The translations under genes and the position numbers were made by a program. A stretch of DNA of 64,000 bases. Source: Serratia proteamaculans (lineage in GTDB: Bacteria > Pseudomonadota > Gammaproteobacteria > Enterobacterales > Enterobacteriaceae). Below are positions 18,740 through 29,504 of this stretch, piece by piece (position 1 is the first letter of the stretch; every line of letters starts with the position of its first letter). The stretch covers positions 62,001-126,000 of the forward strand of contig NZ_SWDE01000002.1 in NCBI RefSeq assembly GCF_013337185.1, in the 5' to 3' direction. The notes below the pieces were generated by a model. That model did not search any database. It was not told where the DNA came from and saw nothing but the letters and a program-made list of their open reading frames with translations.

Positions 18740-20428
18740 ATGAGTGCTTCAATCTCCGCCACCGAAAGCCGCGATAATGGCCTGCAAGCCATGTGGAACC
18801 GTCTGCGCGCCAACCCGAAAATCCCACTGCTGATCGCCGCTTCCGCCGCCATCGCCATTGTGGTTGCGCTGCTGTTATGGGCAAAAAGTCCTGACTACCG
18901 GGTGCTGTACAGCAACATTAACGATCGCGACGGCGGTGCCATCGTCACCCAGCTGACGCAGATGAATATCCCCTACCGCTTTGCCGAGAACGGCGCGGCG
19001 CTGCTGATCCCGGCAGACAAAGTGCACGAAACCCGCCTGCGTTTGGCGCAGCTGGGCCTGCCGAAAGGCGGGGCCGTAGGCTTCGAACTGCTGGATCAGG
19101 AAAAATTCGGCATCAGCCAGTTCAGTGAGCAAATCAACTACCAGCGTGCGCTGGAAGGCGAATTGTCGCGTACTATCGAATCACTGGGGCCGGTACAAAA
19201 TGCCCGGGTGCATCTGGCACTGCCAAAACCCTCGCTGTTCGTGCGCGAGCAAAAATCCCCTTCCGCCTCGGTGACCCTGACGCTGCAACCCGGCCGCGCG
19301 TTGGATGACGGCCAGATCAACGCCATCGTTTATATGGTCTCGAGCAGCGTCGCCGGCCTGCCGCCGGGCAACGTGACCGTGGTCGATCAATCCGGTCGCC
19401 TGCTGACCCAGTCTGACGGTGCCGGGCGCGATCTGAACGCCGCACAGCTCAAATACGCCAACGAAGTGGAAAGCCGCTACCAGCGCCGTATCGAAGCGAT
19501 TTTGGCACCAATGGTCGGTAACGGTAATGCGCGCGCTCAGGTCACTGCGCAGATTGATTTTGCCACCCGCGAACAAACCGACGAAGAATACCAGCCGAAC
19601 CAACTGCCGAATAAGGCCGCCGTCCGCTCCAAACAGATGAGCCAAAGCGATCAAATTGGCGGGCCACTGGTCGGCGGCGTACCGGGTGCCTTGTCCAATC
19701 AACCTACCGCACCGGCGACCGCGCCCATTGAAACCGCCAAACCGGCGGCCACCGGCAATAACGCCACCACCCAGCCCAATGCCGCGACCACCCGCAGCGC
19801 AGCCTCGGGGCCGCAGAATTCTCGCCTGGATGAAACCACCAACTACGAAGTCGATCGCACCATTCGCCATACCCAGCAAAAAGCCGGGACGGTACAGCGG
19901 TTGTCGGTAGCGGTGGTGGTTAACTATCGCGGTACCGATAAAGACGGCAAACCACTGCCGATGAGTAAGGAGCAGTTGGCGCAGATCGAAGCGCTGGTGC
20001 GCGAGTCCATGGGCTTCTCCAGCAGCCGCGGCGACACGCTCAACGTGGTCAACACGCCGTTTACCGATAACGAAGTCACCGGTGGTGAGCTGCCGTTCTG
20101 GCAAAGCCAGGCGTTTATCGATCGCCTGTTCGACGCCGGTCGCTATCTGTTGGTGTTGCTGGTCGGCTGGTTGCTGTGGCGCAAACTGGTACGTCCGCAG
20201 TTGCAAAACCGTCAGGCAGTACAAAAAGCCGCTATCGCCGCCGCCAATACGCCAATGGCCAAACCGGCAGACAGCAATAAACAGAGTAATGAGGAGCTGG
20301 CGCAGCACCGCAAATCACAGCAGCGCGTCAGTGCAGAAGTCCAGAGCCAGCGGATCCGCGATCTGGCTGATAAAGACCCACGCGTGGTCGCTCTGGTAAT
20401 CCGCCAATGGATGAGCAACGAATTATGA
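18740..20428 (+). CDS. fliF: Flagellar MS-ring protein FliF
   Basis: Membrane ring of the basal body that houses the export gate; 562 residues. The first membrane span is about residues 29-47 (after RANPKIP) and the second about 451-467 ([15 protein letters not shown]). The periplasmic ring-building part lies between them and contains a threonine/alanine/proline-rich low-complexity stretch (about 320-365). The C-terminal tail ends [17 protein letters not shown], which binds FliG. The stop overlaps the fliG start (ATGA). It begins the fliFGHIJK operon. Confidence 0.98.
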   Translation: MSASISATESRDNGLQAMWNRLRANPKIPLLIAASAAIAIVVALLLWAKSPDYRVLYSNINDRDGGAIVTQLTQMNIPYRFAENGAALLIPADKVHETRLRLAQLGLPKGGAVGFELLDQEKFGISQFSEQINYQRALEGELSRTIESLGPVQNARVHLALPKPSLFVREQKSPSASVTLTLQPGRALDDGQINAIVYMVSSSVAGLPPGNVTVVDQSGRLLTQSDGAGRDLNAAQLKYANEVESRYQRRIEAILAPMVGNGNARAQVTAQIDFATREQTDEEYQPNQLPNKAAVRSKQMSQSDQIGGPLVGGVPGALSNQPTAPATAPIETAKPAATGNNATTQPNAATTRSAASGPQNSRLDETTNYEVDRTIRHTQQKAGTVQRLSVAVVVNYRGTDKDGKPLPMSKEQLAQIEALVRESMGFSSSRGDTLNVVNTPFTDNEVTGGELPFWQSQAFIDRLFDAGRYLLVLLVGWLLWRKLVRPQLQNRQAVQKAAIAAANTPMAKPADSNKQSNEELAQHRKSQQRVSAEVQSQRIRDLADKDPRVVALVIRQWMSNEL

Positions 20429-21417
20429 GTCTGACCGGAACCGAAAAAAGCGCCATCCTGCTGATGACCCTGGGTGAAGATCGCGCCGCCGAGGTGTTCA
20501 AACACCTCTCCTCGCGGGAAGTCCAGCAGTTGAGCGGCACCATGGCCAGCATGAGCCAGGTCTCGCACAAACAGCTGAATGAAATACTGCGCGAATTTGA
20601 AGATGACGCCGAACAATATGCGGCACTGAGCGTCAACGCCAGTGACTACCTGCGTTCGGTGCTGGTTAAAGCCCTGGGCGAAGAGCGTGCCGCCAGCCTG
20701 TTGGAGGATATTCTCGAATCCCGCGAGACCACCACCGGCATGGAAACGCTCAACTTTATGGAGCCGATGAGCGCCGCCGATCTGATCCGCGACGAACACC
20801 CGCAAATCATCGCCACCATTCTGGTCCACCTGAAGCGTGGCCAGGCGGCGGATATTTTGGCGCTGTTCGACGAACGCCTGCGCAACGACGTGATGCTGCG
20901 TATCGCCACCTTCGGCGGCGTGCAACCGGCAGCACTGGCGGAACTGACCGAAGTGCTGAACAACCTGCTCGACGGCCAGAACCTCAAGCGCAGCAAAATG
21001 GGCGGGGTACGTACCGCAGCCGAGATTATCAACCTGATGAAAACTCAGCAGGAAGAAGCGGTTATCGACGCCATGCGCGAATACGACGGCGAACTGGCAC
21101 AGAAGATCATCGACGAAATGTTCCTGTTCGAAAACCTCGTGGAGGTCGACGACCGCAGTATCCAGCGCCTGTTGCAGGAAGTGGAAGGCGAATCCTTGCT
21201 GGTGGCGCTCAAAGGGGCGGAACAGCCGCTGCGCGAGAAGTTCCTCAAGAATATGTCGCAACGCGCCGCCGATATTCTGCGCGACGACCTGGCCAACCGT
21301 GGCCCGGTGCGTATGTCGCAGGTCGAGAACGAACAGAAAGCCATCCTGCTGGTCGTCCGTCGTTTGGCGGAAAGCGGCGAAATGATTATCGGCGGTGGCG
21401 AGGACACCTATGTCTGA
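20425..21417 (+). CDS. fliG: Flagellar motor switch protein FliG
   Basis: Torque-generating rotor protein that bridges FliF, FliM and the MotA stator; 330 residues (E. coli 331). It starts [20 protein letters not shown] at the ATG overlapping the fliF stop; a frame beginning 18 bases earlier lies inside fliF. Visible blocks are the [20 protein letters not shown] middle segment and the C-terminal torque helix region around [20 protein letters not shown]. Confidence 0.98.
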   Translation: MSLTGTEKSAILLMTLGEDRAAEVFKHLSSREVQQLSGTMASMSQVSHKQLNEILREFEDDAEQYAALSVNASDYLRSVLVKALGEERAASLLEDILESRETTTGMETLNFMEPMSAADLIRDEHPQIIATILVHLKRGQAADILALFDERLRNDVMLRIATFGGVQPAALAELTEVLNNLLDGQNLKRSKMGGVRTAAEIINLMKTQQEEAVIDAMREYDGELAQKIIDEMFLFENLVEVDDRSIQRLLQEVEGESLLVALKGAEQPLREKFLKNMSQRAADILRDDLANRGPVRMSQVENEQKAILLVVRRLAESGEMIIGGGEDTYV

Positions 21418-22114
21418 TCGCATTAACACCCTGCCCTGGCAGCCCTGGTCGCTCAACGATTTGACCGAGCCGAAAGCGGTGGTCGAACCGCTGCCGTTAC
21501 CGCCAGTGGAATCTTTCGGCACACCACTGGACGACACCGTGGTTCAGGAACAGCAATTGGCCCAATTGCGCCTGCAGGCAGAGCAGCAAGGCCAGCAGTT
21601 GGGCTATGCCGACGGCCAGCAAAAGGGTTACGAAGCCGGATTCCAGGCCGGTATGGAAGAAGGCCGTCAACAAGGTTTGCTGGAGGCGCAACAGCAACAG
21701 CAACCGCTGACCGCCCACTGGCAACAGCTGGTGACGGAATTCCAGCACACGCTGGACGCGCTGGACAGCGTGATCGCCTCGCGCCTGATGCAGTTGGCGC
21801 TGACCGCCGCCAAACAGGTGCTCGGTCAGCCGCCGGTGTGTGACGGCACCGCCCTGCTGGCGCAGATACAGCAGTTGATCCAACAGGAGCCGATGTTCAG
21901 CGGCAAGCCCCAGCTGCGTGTGCATCCGGATGATTATCAGCGGATAGAGCAACAGCTGGGCGCGACGCTCAGCCTGCACGGCTGGCGGCTGCTGGCAGAT
22001 GGCCAACTGCACCCTGGCGGTTGCAAGGTCAGCGCCGATGAAGGCGACCTGGATGCCAGTCTGGCAACCCGCTGGCACGAACTCTGCCGCCTGGCGGCTC
22101 CGGGAGAAGTGTAA
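21410..22114 (+). CDS. fliH: Flagellar export apparatus protein FliH
   Basis: Regulator of the FliI ATPase and link to the C ring; 234 residues. It starts [18 protein letters not shown], whose tryptophans anchor FliH to FliN/FlhA in Salmonella. A glutamine/glycine-rich helix with GxxxG-like spacing ([20 protein letters not shown]) spans about residues 65-85. The conserved C-terminus has [15 protein letters not shown]. It overlaps fliG by 8 bases and fliI by 1 base. Confidence 0.96.
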   Translation: MSDRINTLPWQPWSLNDLTEPKAVVEPLPLPPVESFGTPLDDTVVQEQQLAQLRLQAEQQGQQLGYADGQQKGYEAGFQAGMEEGRQQGLLEAQQQQQPLTAHWQQLVTEFQHTLDALDSVIASRLMQLALTAAKQVLGQPPVCDGTALLAQIQQLIQQEPMFSGKPQLRVHPDDYQRIEQQLGATLSLHGWRLLADGQLHPGGCKVSADEGDLDASLATRWHELCRLAAPGEV

Positions 22115-23475
22115 TGACGCTGCGACTTGGCCGCTGGCTGACCTCACTGGATACGTTGGAAAAACGCATTACGCACGCGCCGAAGGTTCGTCGTTACGGC
22201 CGTCTGACGCGGGCTACCGGGCTGGTGCTGGAGGCCACCGGGCTGCAACTGCCGATTGGCGCTACCTGCCTGATCGAACGTCACGACGGGGGGGAAGTTC
22301 AGGAAGTCGAGAGCGAAGTGGTCGGTTTTAACGGCCAGCGACTGTTCCTGATGCCGCTGGAAGAAGTGGAAGGTATTGTGCCCGGCGCACGGGTTTATGC
22401 CCGCGTCTCGCCGGAAGGGCAAAGCGCCAGCAAACAGCTGCCGCTCGGCCCGGCATTGCTGGGTCGGGTGCTGGACGGCAGCGCCAAGCCGCTCGACGGC
22501 TTGCCCGCACCGGAAACCGGCTATCGCGCACCGTTGATCACCGCCCCGTTCAATCCGTTGCAACGTACGCCGATCGAACAGGTCCTGGATGTCGGTGTCC
22601 GCACCATTAATGGTCTGTTAACCGTTGGCCGTGGTCAGCGCATGGGGTTGTTCGCCGGTTCCGGCGTCGGTAAAAGCGTGCTGTTGGGCATGATGGCGCG
22701 TTACACCCAGGCCGACGTGATTGTGGTCGGGCTGATCGGCGAACGTGGCCGCGAGGTCAAAGACTTTATCGAAAACATCCTCGGCCCCGAAGGCCGGGCA
22801 CGCTCGGTAGTGATTGCCGCACCGGCAGACGTCTCACCGCTGCTACGCATGCAGGGGGCAGCCTATGCCACGCGTATCGCCGAGGACTTCCGCGATCGCG
22901 GTCAGCACGTGCTGCTGATTATGGATTCGCTGACCCGTTATGCCATGGCGCAGCGTGAAATTGCCCTGGCCATCGGCGAGCCACCGGCCACCAAAGGCTA
23001 TCCGCCGTCAGTGTTCGCCAAATTACCTGCGCTGGTGGAACGCGCGGGCAACGGCATCAGCGGTGGCGGTTCAATTACCGCCTTCTATACCGTACTGACC
23101 GAAGGCGATGACCAGCAGGATCCGATTGCCGACTCGGCGCGCGCCATCCTCGATGGTCACGTGGTGCTGTCGCGACGGCTGGCGGAGGCCGGTCACTACC
23201 CGGCAATCGACATTGAAGCCTCGATCAGCCGTGCCATGACCTCACTGATCGATGAGGAACATTACCGCCGGGTGCGTAACTTCAAACAGATGCTGGCCAG
23301 CTATCAACGCAACCGCGATTTGATCAGCGTCGGCGCCTACGTCTCAGGCAGCGATCCGCTGCTGGACAAGGCGATGGCGCTGTACCCGCAAATGGAAGCT
23401 TATCTGCAACAGGGCATTTTTGAACGCAGCGGTTATGACGACGCCTGCCAACAGTTACAGCAGTTGATCGTCTAA
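22114..23475 (+). CDS. fliI: Flagellum-specific ATPase FliI
   Basis: F1-beta-like ATPase that assists protein export; 453 residues. Walker A AGSGVGKS is at 181-188; [15 protein letters not shown] and the [17 protein letters not shown]alker B block follow, as in the family. The N-terminus binds FliH. It starts at the TAATG overlap with fliH. Confidence 0.98.
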   Translation: MTLRLGRWLTSLDTLEKRITHAPKVRRYGRLTRATGLVLEATGLQLPIGATCLIERHDGGEVQEVESEVVGFNGQRLFLMPLEEVEGIVPGARVYARVSPEGQSASKQLPLGPALLGRVLDGSAKPLDGLPAPETGYRAPLITAPFNPLQRTPIEQVLDVGVRTINGLLTVGRGQRMGLFAGSGVGKSVLLGMMARYTQADVIVVGLIGERGREVKDFIENILGPEGRARSVVIAAPADVSPLLRMQGAAYATRIAEDFRDRGQHVLLIMDSLTRYAMAQREIALAIGEPPATKGYPPSVFAKLPALVERAGNGISGGGSITAFYTVLTEGDDQQDPIADSARAILDGHVVLSRRLAEAGHYPAIDIEASISRAMTSLIDEEHYRRVRNFKQMLASYQRNRDLISVGAYVSGSDPLLDKAMALYPQMEAYLQQGIFERSGYDDACQQLQQLIV

Positions 23476-23497
23476 CGTCACCAAAGGCGAAAATCCG

Positions 23498-23944
23498 ATG
23501 AAACCACAGTCCCCCCTGATTACCCTGCGCGATTTGGCGCAGGACGCAGTAGAACAGGCGACGCAGCAGTTGGGCCAGGTGCGCAAGGCACAGCAGGCGG
23601 CAGAGCAGCAGCTTTCCATGCTGCTCAATTATCAGGATGAGTACCGCCAGAAGCTGAATAACCAACTGAGTGGCGGCATGGAATCGTCCAACTGGCAGAA
23701 CTATCAGCAGTTTATCGGCACGCTGGAGCAGGCCATCACCCAGCATCGCCAGCAACTGACGCAGTGGGGGCAAAAGGTCGAGAGCGCCATGAAGCACTGG
23801 CAGGACAAACAGCAACGGCTGAATGCCTTCGAAACCCTGCATACCCGTGCCCAAAGTGCGGAACTGCAGCTGGAGAATAAACGGGATCAAAAACTGATGG
23901 ATGAGTTTGCTCAACGCAGTGCACAAAGGAATACCCACCAATGA
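23498..23944 (+). CDS. fliJ: Flagellar export protein FliJ
   Basis: Coiled-coil stalk protein of the export ATPase, resembling the gamma subunit of F1; 148 residues, rich in glutamine, glutamate and lysine, with long helices and no membrane segment (MKPQSPLITLRDLAQDAVEQ). It lies in the standard position between fliI and fliK. The stop overlaps fliK by 4 bases (ATGA). Confidence 0.95.
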   Translation: MKPQSPLITLRDLAQDAVEQATQQLGQVRKAQQAAEQQLSMLLNYQDEYRQKLNNQLSGGMESSNWQNYQQFIGTLEQAITQHRQQLTQWGQKVESAMKHWQDKQQRLNAFETLHTRAQSAELQLENKRDQKLMDEFAQRSAQRNTHQ

Positions 23945-25161
23945 ACCTCAACCTATTGCCAGGAATGTCGACCCCAGGCGACAGCGGATTACTGCCCGAC
24001 GCGCAGTTGCCGCTGGATGAATCCTCCCTTTCGTCCGCCTTTGCTCAACTGCTCGGTGCACGGGTGCTGCCGGCCGATAAGGCTGCAGGCAAACTGTCAC
24101 CGATGACGCTGAGCGCAGACGAGGACACCACGCCGCTGAGCCGCAACCAGCTAACCCAGCTACTGGCCACCTTCGGCGAACGTGATGGGCTTTTGGCACC
24201 CTCGCTATTAACCAGCGGTCAGCAGGCAGCCGCAGCGCCGGGTGAAGAGCCGCTGAAAGATCAAACTGAGGAAAATACCGCCCTGCGCCCCGCTGGTGAA
24301 ATCGACGCGGCCACCTTACAGGCGCTGTTCGCCATGCTACCGATCGCCGTAACGCCAGTGATGCCGGCTACCGCGGCGGGCGTTGGGGAACTGAGCGTTG
24401 AAGGCGAACCGGGTGTGACACAACCCACGGCTGTGCTGAACGCCACGCTGGGCCGCCCCTCGGATGCCTCCGGTAGCCCGATAACGGACACGCAGAAAAC
24501 CCCGCCGACCCTGAGCAAAGATCCTCTCAGCAAGGATAGCCGCACCGATGCCCCACAACAGACTGCGGCAACCGATAAGCCGGATGCTACCGCGTTGAAA
24601 TTCAGCGCCGATACGCCGACACCGGTCAATCACCTGATGGCACCACCAGTCTCCAGCCCGACGGTGGCAGCCGCTCCAGCCTCTTCGCTGGTCACCGCCC
24701 CGCCCACGCCGCAGCTAAATGCTCAGCTTGGCAGCCCCGAGTGGCAACAGGCGTTGAATCAGCAGGTGCTGATGTTCCATCGCAACGGCCAGCAAAGCGC
24801 TGAACTGCGCCTGCATCCGCAGGAACTGGGGGCATTGCAGATCACCCTCAAGCTCGATGACAGCCAGGCACAGTTGCACATTGCCTCCGCCCACGGTCAG
24901 GTGCGTGCCGCCGTGGAAGCCGCCATGCCGCAACTGCGCCATGCGCTGGCAGAAAGCGGCATCAATCTGGGCCAAAGCAGCGTCGGCAGTGAATCCATGC
25001 CACAGGGGCAACAGGCGCAACAACAAAATGCCGGGCAACAGGGCCAACCGAGTTATCGCGATAGCCACGCAGGTAGTGAACCTGCCGCAGAAGCCCTTAG
25101 TGCCCCACAGGCATTGCAGGCGATGGCTCGGGCCGTCAGCGGCGTTGATATTTTCGCCTGA
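23941..25161 (+). CDS. fliK: Flagellar hook-length control protein FliK
   Basis: Secreted ruler that sets hook length and triggers the export specificity switch in FlhB; 406 residues. The N-terminal and central parts are of low complexity, rich in proline, alanine and threonine, as usual. The conserved C-terminal domain (about 275-365) includes the block ELRLHPQELGALQITLKL. The last 40 residues are glutamine-rich. It ends the fliF operon. Confidence 0.95.
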   Translation: MNLNLLPGMSTPGDSGLLPDAQLPLDESSLSSAFAQLLGARVLPADKAAGKLSPMTLSADEDTTPLSRNQLTQLLATFGERDGLLAPSLLTSGQQAAAAPGEEPLKDQTEENTALRPAGEIDAATLQALFAMLPIAVTPVMPATAAGVGELSVEGEPGVTQPTAVLNATLGRPSDASGSPITDTQKTPPTLSKDPLSKDSRTDAPQQTAATDKPDATALKFSADTPTPVNHLMAPPVSSPTVAAAPASSLVTAPPTPQLNAQLGSPEWQQALNQQVLMFHRNGQQSAELRLHPQELGALQITLKLDDSQAQLHIASAHGQVRAAVEAAMPQLRHALAESGINLGQSSVGSESMPQGQQAQQQNAGQQGQPSYRDSHAGSEPAAEALSAPQALQAMARAVSGVDIFA

Positions 25162-25194
25162 CTGACCGCAAACGCCCAAGCTGGCACGCTTTTC

Positions 25195-25232
25195 CCCGCC
25201 TATTCTGGCTATTGCACGCCGGAATAGACGGG
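25195..25232 (+). promoter_or_regulatory. Hairpin in the fliK-fliL gap
   Basis: CCCGCCTATTCTGG (25195-25208) pairs imperfectly with CCGGAATAGACGGG (25219-25232). No T run follows, so it is not a clear terminator. It sits in the 136-base gap where the class 2 promoter of the fliL operon is expected. Confidence 0.4.
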
Positions 25233-25297
25233 ATAATAGCGCTACATGTCATGCGTGCGGTTTTCATGTACGCAGAAAACAGGAATTTGGCTTAGCA

Positions 25298-25783
25298 ATG
25301 TCTCAGAACTCCCTTCCAACAGCCTCAAAAAAACGTCCGTTACTGGTGATCCTGCTGGTGTTGATTACCCTGGTCGCCTGCGCCGCAGCCGGCTACAGCT
25401 GGTGGCAGCTCAAACAGCACCAGAGCGGCGCACAACCCGCAGACAAGCCGCAACCGCCGGCCGCGCCGGTGTTTATGCCGCTGGACACCTTTACCGTCAA
25501 TCTGATGACGCCGGATAACAACCCCGATCGCGTGTTGTATATCGGTCTGACATTACGCTTGCCGGACGAGAACACCCGCCGCCAACTGAACGATTTCCTG
25601 CCGGAGGTGCGCAGCCGTCTGCTGATGCTGCTGTCCCGTCAGGAAGCGGGTCAGTTGAGCAGTGAACAAGGGAAACAGCAACTGGTGGCGCAGATTAAGG
25701 ACGTACTTAGCCCGCCGCTGGTTAAAGGACAACCGAAGCAGGTGGTCAGCGACGTGCTGTTCACCGCCTTCATACTGCGGTAA
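25298..25783 (+). CDS. fliL: Flagellar basal body-associated protein FliL
   Basis: Single-span inner-membrane protein around the stator that supports motor torque; 161 residues. The hydrophobic span is about residues 14-33 ([20 protein letters not shown]), followed by a periplasmic domain with the block [20 protein letters not shown]. It heads the fliLMNOPQR operon; fliM begins 5 bases after its stop. Confidence 0.96.
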   Translation: MSQNSLPTASKKRPLLVILLVLITLVACAAAGYSWWQLKQHQSGAQPADKPQPPAAPVFMPLDTFTVNLMTPDNNPDRVLYIGLTLRLPDENTRRQLNDFLPEVRSRLLMLLSRQEAGQLSSEQGKQQLVAQIKDVLSPPLVKGQPKQVVSDVLFTAFILR

Positions 25784-25788
25784 TCACT

Positions 25789-26790
25789 ATGGGCGACAGC
25801 ATTCTTTCACAGGCAGAGATCGACGCCTTGCTCAACGGCGACAGCGCGGGAGATGAACCCGTCGCGGTCACCAGCAACGAGAGCGAGGTCAAGCCTTACG
25901 ATCCGACAACCCAGCGCCGCGTAGTACGCGAGCGTCTGCACGCGCTGGAAATCATCAACGAACGTTTTGCCCGGCAGTTCCGCATGGGGTTATTCAACCT
26001 GCTGCGTCGCAGCCCGGACATTACCGTCGGCCCGATCAAAATTCAGCCGTACCACGAATTTGCCCGCAACCTGCCGGTGCCCACCAACCTCAATCTGGTG
26101 CACCTGAACCCGCTGCGCGGTACCGCGTTGTTCGTGTTCGCGCCGAGCCTGGTGTTTATCGCGGTCGATAACCTGTTCGGTGGCGACGGCCGCTTTCCGA
26201 CCAAAGTGGAAGGCCGCGAATTCACCCCCACCGAACAGCGGGTGATCAAGCGCATGCTGCGTCTGGCGCTGGATGCTTACGGCGACGCCTGGAGCGCGAT
26301 TTACAAGATCAACGTGGAATACGTGCGCGCCGAAATGCAGGTGAAATTCACCAATATCACCACCTCGCCAAACGACATTGTGGTCACCACTCCGTTCCAG
26401 GTGGAAATCGGTGCGCTGAGCGGTGAATTCAACATCTGTATCCCGTTCGCGATGATCGAGCCACTGCGCGAACTGCTGACCAACCCGCCGCTGGAAAACT
26501 CACGGCAGGAAGACAGCCACTGGCGCGAAACGCTGGTGAAGCAGGTGCAGCATTCCGAACTGGAGCTGATTGCCAACTTCGTTGATATCCCGATGCGGCT
26601 GTCAAAAATCCTGAAGCTGCAGCCGGGTGACGTATTACCGATTGATAAACCGGATCGCCTGATCGCCCACGTGGACGGCGTACCGGTACTGACCAGCCAA
26701 TACGGCACGTTAAACGGGCAGTACGCCCTGCGTGTTGAACATTTGATTAACCCTATTTTGAATGCTCTGAGTGAGGAACAGCCCAAATGA
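25789..26790 (+). CDS. fliM: Flagellar motor switch protein FliM
   Basis: C-ring protein that binds CheY-P and shifts rotation; 333 residues. The N-terminal CheY-binding peptide is visible (SILSQAEIDALLNGD, residues 4-18), then the CheC-like middle domain and the FliN-like C-terminus. The stop overlaps fliN by 4 bases (ATGA). Confidence 0.98.
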   Translation: MGDSILSQAEIDALLNGDSAGDEPVAVTSNESEVKPYDPTTQRRVVRERLHALEIINERFARQFRMGLFNLLRRSPDITVGPIKIQPYHEFARNLPVPTNLNLVHLNPLRGTALFVFAPSLVFIAVDNLFGGDGRFPTKVEGREFTPTEQRVIKRMLRLALDAYGDAWSAIYKINVEYVRAEMQVKFTNITTSPNDIVVTTPFQVEIGALSGEFNICIPFAMIEPLRELLTNPPLENSRQEDSHWRETLVKQVQHSELELIANFVDIPMRLSKILKLQPGDVLPIDKPDRLIAHVDGVPVLTSQYGTLNGQYALRVEHLINPILNALSEEQPK

Positions 26791-27200
26791 GTGATCCTAA
26801 GCAACCGTCTGGCGAAGGAAAGGAATCCGTGGACGACCTGTGGGCTGATGCGTTTAACGAACAGCTAGCAACCGACAAAACCTCTGCCAGCGACGCGGTA
26901 TTCAAATCGCTGGAACCCCAGGAGGCCGGCGGTAGCCTGCAGGACATCGATCTGATCCTGGATATCCCGGTCAAACTGACCGTCGAACTGGGCCGCACCA
27001 AAATGACCATCAAGGAACTGCTGCGTCTGTCGCAGGGTTCGGTGGTGGCGTTGGACGGGCTGGCGGGTGAACCCCTGGATATCATGATCAACGGTTATCT
27101 GATTGCCCAGGGCGAAGTGGTGGTGGTGGCCGACAAATTCGGCGTACGCATCACCGACATCATTACCCCATCCGAACGTATGCGCCGCCTGAGCCGCTGA
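26787..27200 (+). CDS. fliN: Flagellar motor switch protein FliN
   Basis: Lower C-ring protein of 137 residues. After a variable acidic N-terminus, the SpoA-type domain begins near residue 50 (DIDLILDIPVKLTVELGRTK) and includes GSVVALDGLAGEPLDIMING. It helps dock the FliH-FliI export ATPase. The stop overlaps fliO by one base (TGATG). Confidence 0.98.
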   Translation: MSDPKQPSGEGKESVDDLWADAFNEQLATDKTSASDAVFKSLEPQEAGGSLQDIDLILDIPVKLTVELGRTKMTIKELLRLSQGSVVALDGLAGEPLDIMINGYLIAQGEVVVVADKFGVRITDIITPSERMRRLSR

Positions 27201-27604
27201 TGAACCCAAACGCCACCGCGCCCGCTCAGGGCACTTTGCAACCCGCCACCCCGGCACTGCCGGCCGGTTCGGTGCTGACACAGGTCAGTACCGCACTCGG
27301 CGGGATCCTGCTGCTGATCCTGCTGGCAGGCTGGCTGTTTCGCCGATTGGGGTTCGCCCCACAGGCACGCAACAGCAAACTGTTAAACCTGCGGGCCAGC
27401 TGCCAGGTCGGTCAGCGTGAACGCGTGGTGGTGGTCGAAGTGGACAACACCTTGCTGGTGCTGGGCGTCACCGCCCAGCAAATCACCCCGCTGCATACCA
27501 TGCCGGCCCCTGCGCAAGATGGCAGCGCAACTGACAGCGCAGCGCCGGCTGATTTTCGCCAACTGATGCAAAAAGTTTTGAAACGTCCGGAAAAATCGGC
27601 ATGA
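27200..27604 (+). CDS. fliO: Flagellar biosynthesis protein FliO
   Basis: Assembly factor that stabilises FliP in the export gate; 134 residues, poorly conserved as a family. One membrane span lies at about residues 30-50 ([20 protein letters not shown]) and a cytoplasmic tail follows. Its stop codon overlaps the ATG at 27601 used for the long reading of fliP. Confidence 0.93.
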   Translation: MNPNATAPAQGTLQPATPALPAGSVLTQVSTALGGILLLILLAGWLFRRLGFAPQARNSKLLNLRASCQVGQRERVVVVEVDNTLLVLGVTAQQITPLHTMPAPAQDGSATDSAAPADFRQLMQKVLKRPEKSA

Positions 27605-28437
27605 CTCACACTCAACAATCAGCCTCCCCGGCTATTGCCCCCCTCGGCTCGAATTGCCAGAAGGTCACCGCCTTCCCCCTCTCCTGCCGGGAGAGGGTCG
27701 GGGTGAGAGGAAAACACCTCTTTGCCGCCGCCCTGCTGCTAATCAGCCCGGCGGCTTTCGCGCAGTTGCCTGGACTTATCAGCCAGCCGCTGGCAGGCGG
27801 CGGCCAAAGCTGGTCGTTGCCGGTGCAAACGCTGGTGCTGCTGACCTCGCTCAGTTTCCTGCCCGCGATGCTGCTGATGATGACCAGTTTCACCCGTATC
27901 ATCATCGTGCTCGGGCTACTGCGCAACGCGCTGGGTACCCCGTCCGCACCACCGAATCAGGTGATGCTGGGTCTGGCGCTGTTTCTGACCTTTTTCATCA
28001 TGTCGCCGGTATTCGACAAGGTCTATCAGGACGCCTACCTGCCGTTCAGTCAGGACAAAATCAGCCTGGACGTGGCGATGGATAAAGGTTCGCAGCCGCT
28101 GCGTGAATTTATGCTGCGCCAGACGCGTGAAACCGATCTGGCTCTGTACGCCAAGCTAGCCAACCTGCCGCCACTGGCCGGGCCGGAAGCGGTGCCGATG
28201 CGGATCCTGCTGCCGGCTTACGTCACCAGCGAGCTGAAAACCGCGTTCCAAATTGGCTTCACGGTGTTTATTCCGTTCCTGATTATCGATCTGGTGGTGG
28301 CCAGCGTGCTGATGGCGTTGGGGATGATGATGGTGCCCCCGGCAACTATCTCGCTGCCGTTCAAACTGATGCTGTTTGTGTTGGTGGATGGCTGGCAGTT
28401 GCTGCTGGGCTCGCTGGCACAAAGTTTCTATTCATAA
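27601..28437 (+). CDS. fliP: Flagellar export gate protein FliP (extended N-terminus or internal start)
   Basis: Core subunit of the FliPQR export channel. The body is typical, from the cleavage region [20 protein letters not shown] through the conserved membrane spans to [12 protein letters not shown]. The frame from the ATG at 27601, which overlaps the fliO stop, gives 278 residues, about 33 more than E. coli (245). The extra part coincides with a boxC-like repeat. An in-frame GTG at 27703 would give 244 residues and a normal signal peptide ([20 protein letters not shown]), with the GGGAGAGGG of the repeat as a possible ribosome site. Which start is used cannot be settled from sequence alone. 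Confidence 0.94.
   Translation: MTHTQQSASPAIAPLGSNCQKVTAFPLSCRERVGVRGKHLFAAALLLISPAAFAQLPGLISQPLAGGGQSWSLPVQTLVLLTSLSFLPAMLLMMTSFTRIIIVLGLLRNALGTPSAPPNQVMLGLALFLTFFIMSPVFDKVYQDAYLPFSQDKISLDVAMDKGSQPLREFMLRQTRETDLALYAKLANLPPLAGPEAVPMRILLPAYVTSELKTAFQIGFTVFIPFLIIDLVVASVLMALGMMMVPPATISLPFKLMLFVLVDGWQLLLGSLAQSFYS
27671..27710. repeat. boxC-like palindromic repeat inside the start of fliP
   Basis: CCCTCTCC (27677-27684), a 5-base loop, GGAGAGGG (27690-27697), then TCGGGGTGAGAGG. This resembles the boxC intergenic repeat of enterics (GGGAGAGGG followed by GGGGTGAGGG). It is normally non-coding but here lies in an open frame. Confidence 0.75.
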
Positions 28438-28449
28438 CCGGAGCCGCCA

Positions 28450-28719
28450 ATGACCCCTGAATCCGTAATGGCACTGGGCACCGAAGCGATGAAAGTGGCG
28501 CTGGCGCTGGCTGCCCCGATGCTGCTCGCCGCGTTGGTCAGCGGTCTGGTGGTCAGCCTGCTGCAGGCCGCCACCCAGATCAACGAAATGACGTTGTCGT
28601 TTATCCCCAAAATTCTGGCAGTGGTTGCCACCATCGTGATTGCCGGGCCCTGGATGCTCAACCTGCTGCTGGACTATATGCGCACGCTGTTCACCAACCT
28701 GCCGAATCTGATTGGTTAA
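28450..28719 (+). CDS. fliQ: Flagellar export gate protein FliQ
   Basis: Small export-gate subunit with two hydrophobic hairpin helices; 89 residues, the usual length. It starts [18 protein letters not shown]; the conserved block [20 protein letters not shown] is present. It lies between fliP and fliR with 12- and 2-base gaps. Confidence 0.98.
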   Translation: MTPESVMALGTEAMKVALALAAPMLLAALVSGLVVSLLQAATQINEMTLSFIPKILAVVATIVIAGPWMLNLLLDYMRTLFTNLPNLIG

Positions 28720-28721
28720 CC

Positions 28722-29504
28722 ATGCTCACATTTGACAGCGCGCAGTTCGGCGTCTGGCTTAGCCAATACTTCTGGCCGCTGCTGCGCATTCTGGCGTTGA
28801 TCAGCACCGCGCCGGTGTTCAGCGAAAAGCAAATCAGCAAGAAGGTAAAAATTGGCCTGGGCGGACTGATCGTGATCCTGATCGCCCCAGGGTTGCCCAT
28901 CAGCACCGTCCCTATCTTCTCCGCCGCCGGACTATGGCTGGCCGCACAGCAGATCCTGATCGGCGTGGCGCTGGGCCTGACCATGCAGTTCGCCTTCGCG
29001 GCAATCCGCCTGGCCGGCGAAGTGATCGGCATGCAGATGGGCCTGTCGTTCGCCACCTTCTTTGACCCCAGCGGCGGGCCGAACACCCCGGTGCTGGCAC
29101 GGCTGCTCAACCTGCTGGCCATGCTGCTGTTCCTCAGTTTTAACGGCCACCTGTGGCTGATTTCGCTGCTGGTCGACAGCTTCCATACTCTGCCTGTCCA
29201 GGCCGAGCCGCTCAACGGCAACGGTTTTCTGGCACTGACCCAGGCCGGTTCGCTGATTTTCATCAATGGTCTGATGCTGGCACTGCCACTGATTTGCCTG
29301 CTGCTGACGCTGAACATGGCGCTCGGCCTGCTCAACCGCATGACGCCGCAACTGTCGGTATTTGTCATCGGCTTCCCGGTCACCATGACTATCGGCATTA
29401 TGACCATTGGCATGATGATGCCGATGCTGGCGCCGTTTTGTGAGCACCTGTTCGGCGAGTTCTTCGACAGGCTGGCTGATGTCATCGGCAGCATGACCCC
29501 CTAG
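28722..29504 (+). CDS. fliR: Flagellar export gate protein FliR
   Basis: Export-gate subunit completing the FliPQR channel; 260 residues with several membrane segments. The conserved stretch [20 protein letters not shown] is visible near residues 100-120, and [20 protein letters not shown] near 200. It ends the fliLMNOPQR operon. No rcsA gene follows, unlike in E. coli. Confidence 0.98.
   Translation: MLTFDSAQFGVWLSQYFWPLLRILALISTAPVFSEKQISKKVKIGLGGLIVILIAPGLPISTVPIFSAAGLWLAAQQILIGVALGLTMQFAFAAIRLAGEVIGMQMGLSFATFFDPSGGPNTPVLARLLNLLAMLLFLSFNGHLWLISLLVDSFHTLPVQAEPLNGNGFLALTQAGSLIFINGLMLALPLICLLLTLNMALGLLNRMTPQLSVFVIGFPVTMTIGIMTIGMMMPMLAPFCEHLFGEFFDRLADVIGSMTP

Noticed and set aside
20212..21537. 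441-codon minus-strand frame opposite fliG
   Set aside because: Shadow frame; fliF, fliG and fliH cover the interval with family-typical sequences.
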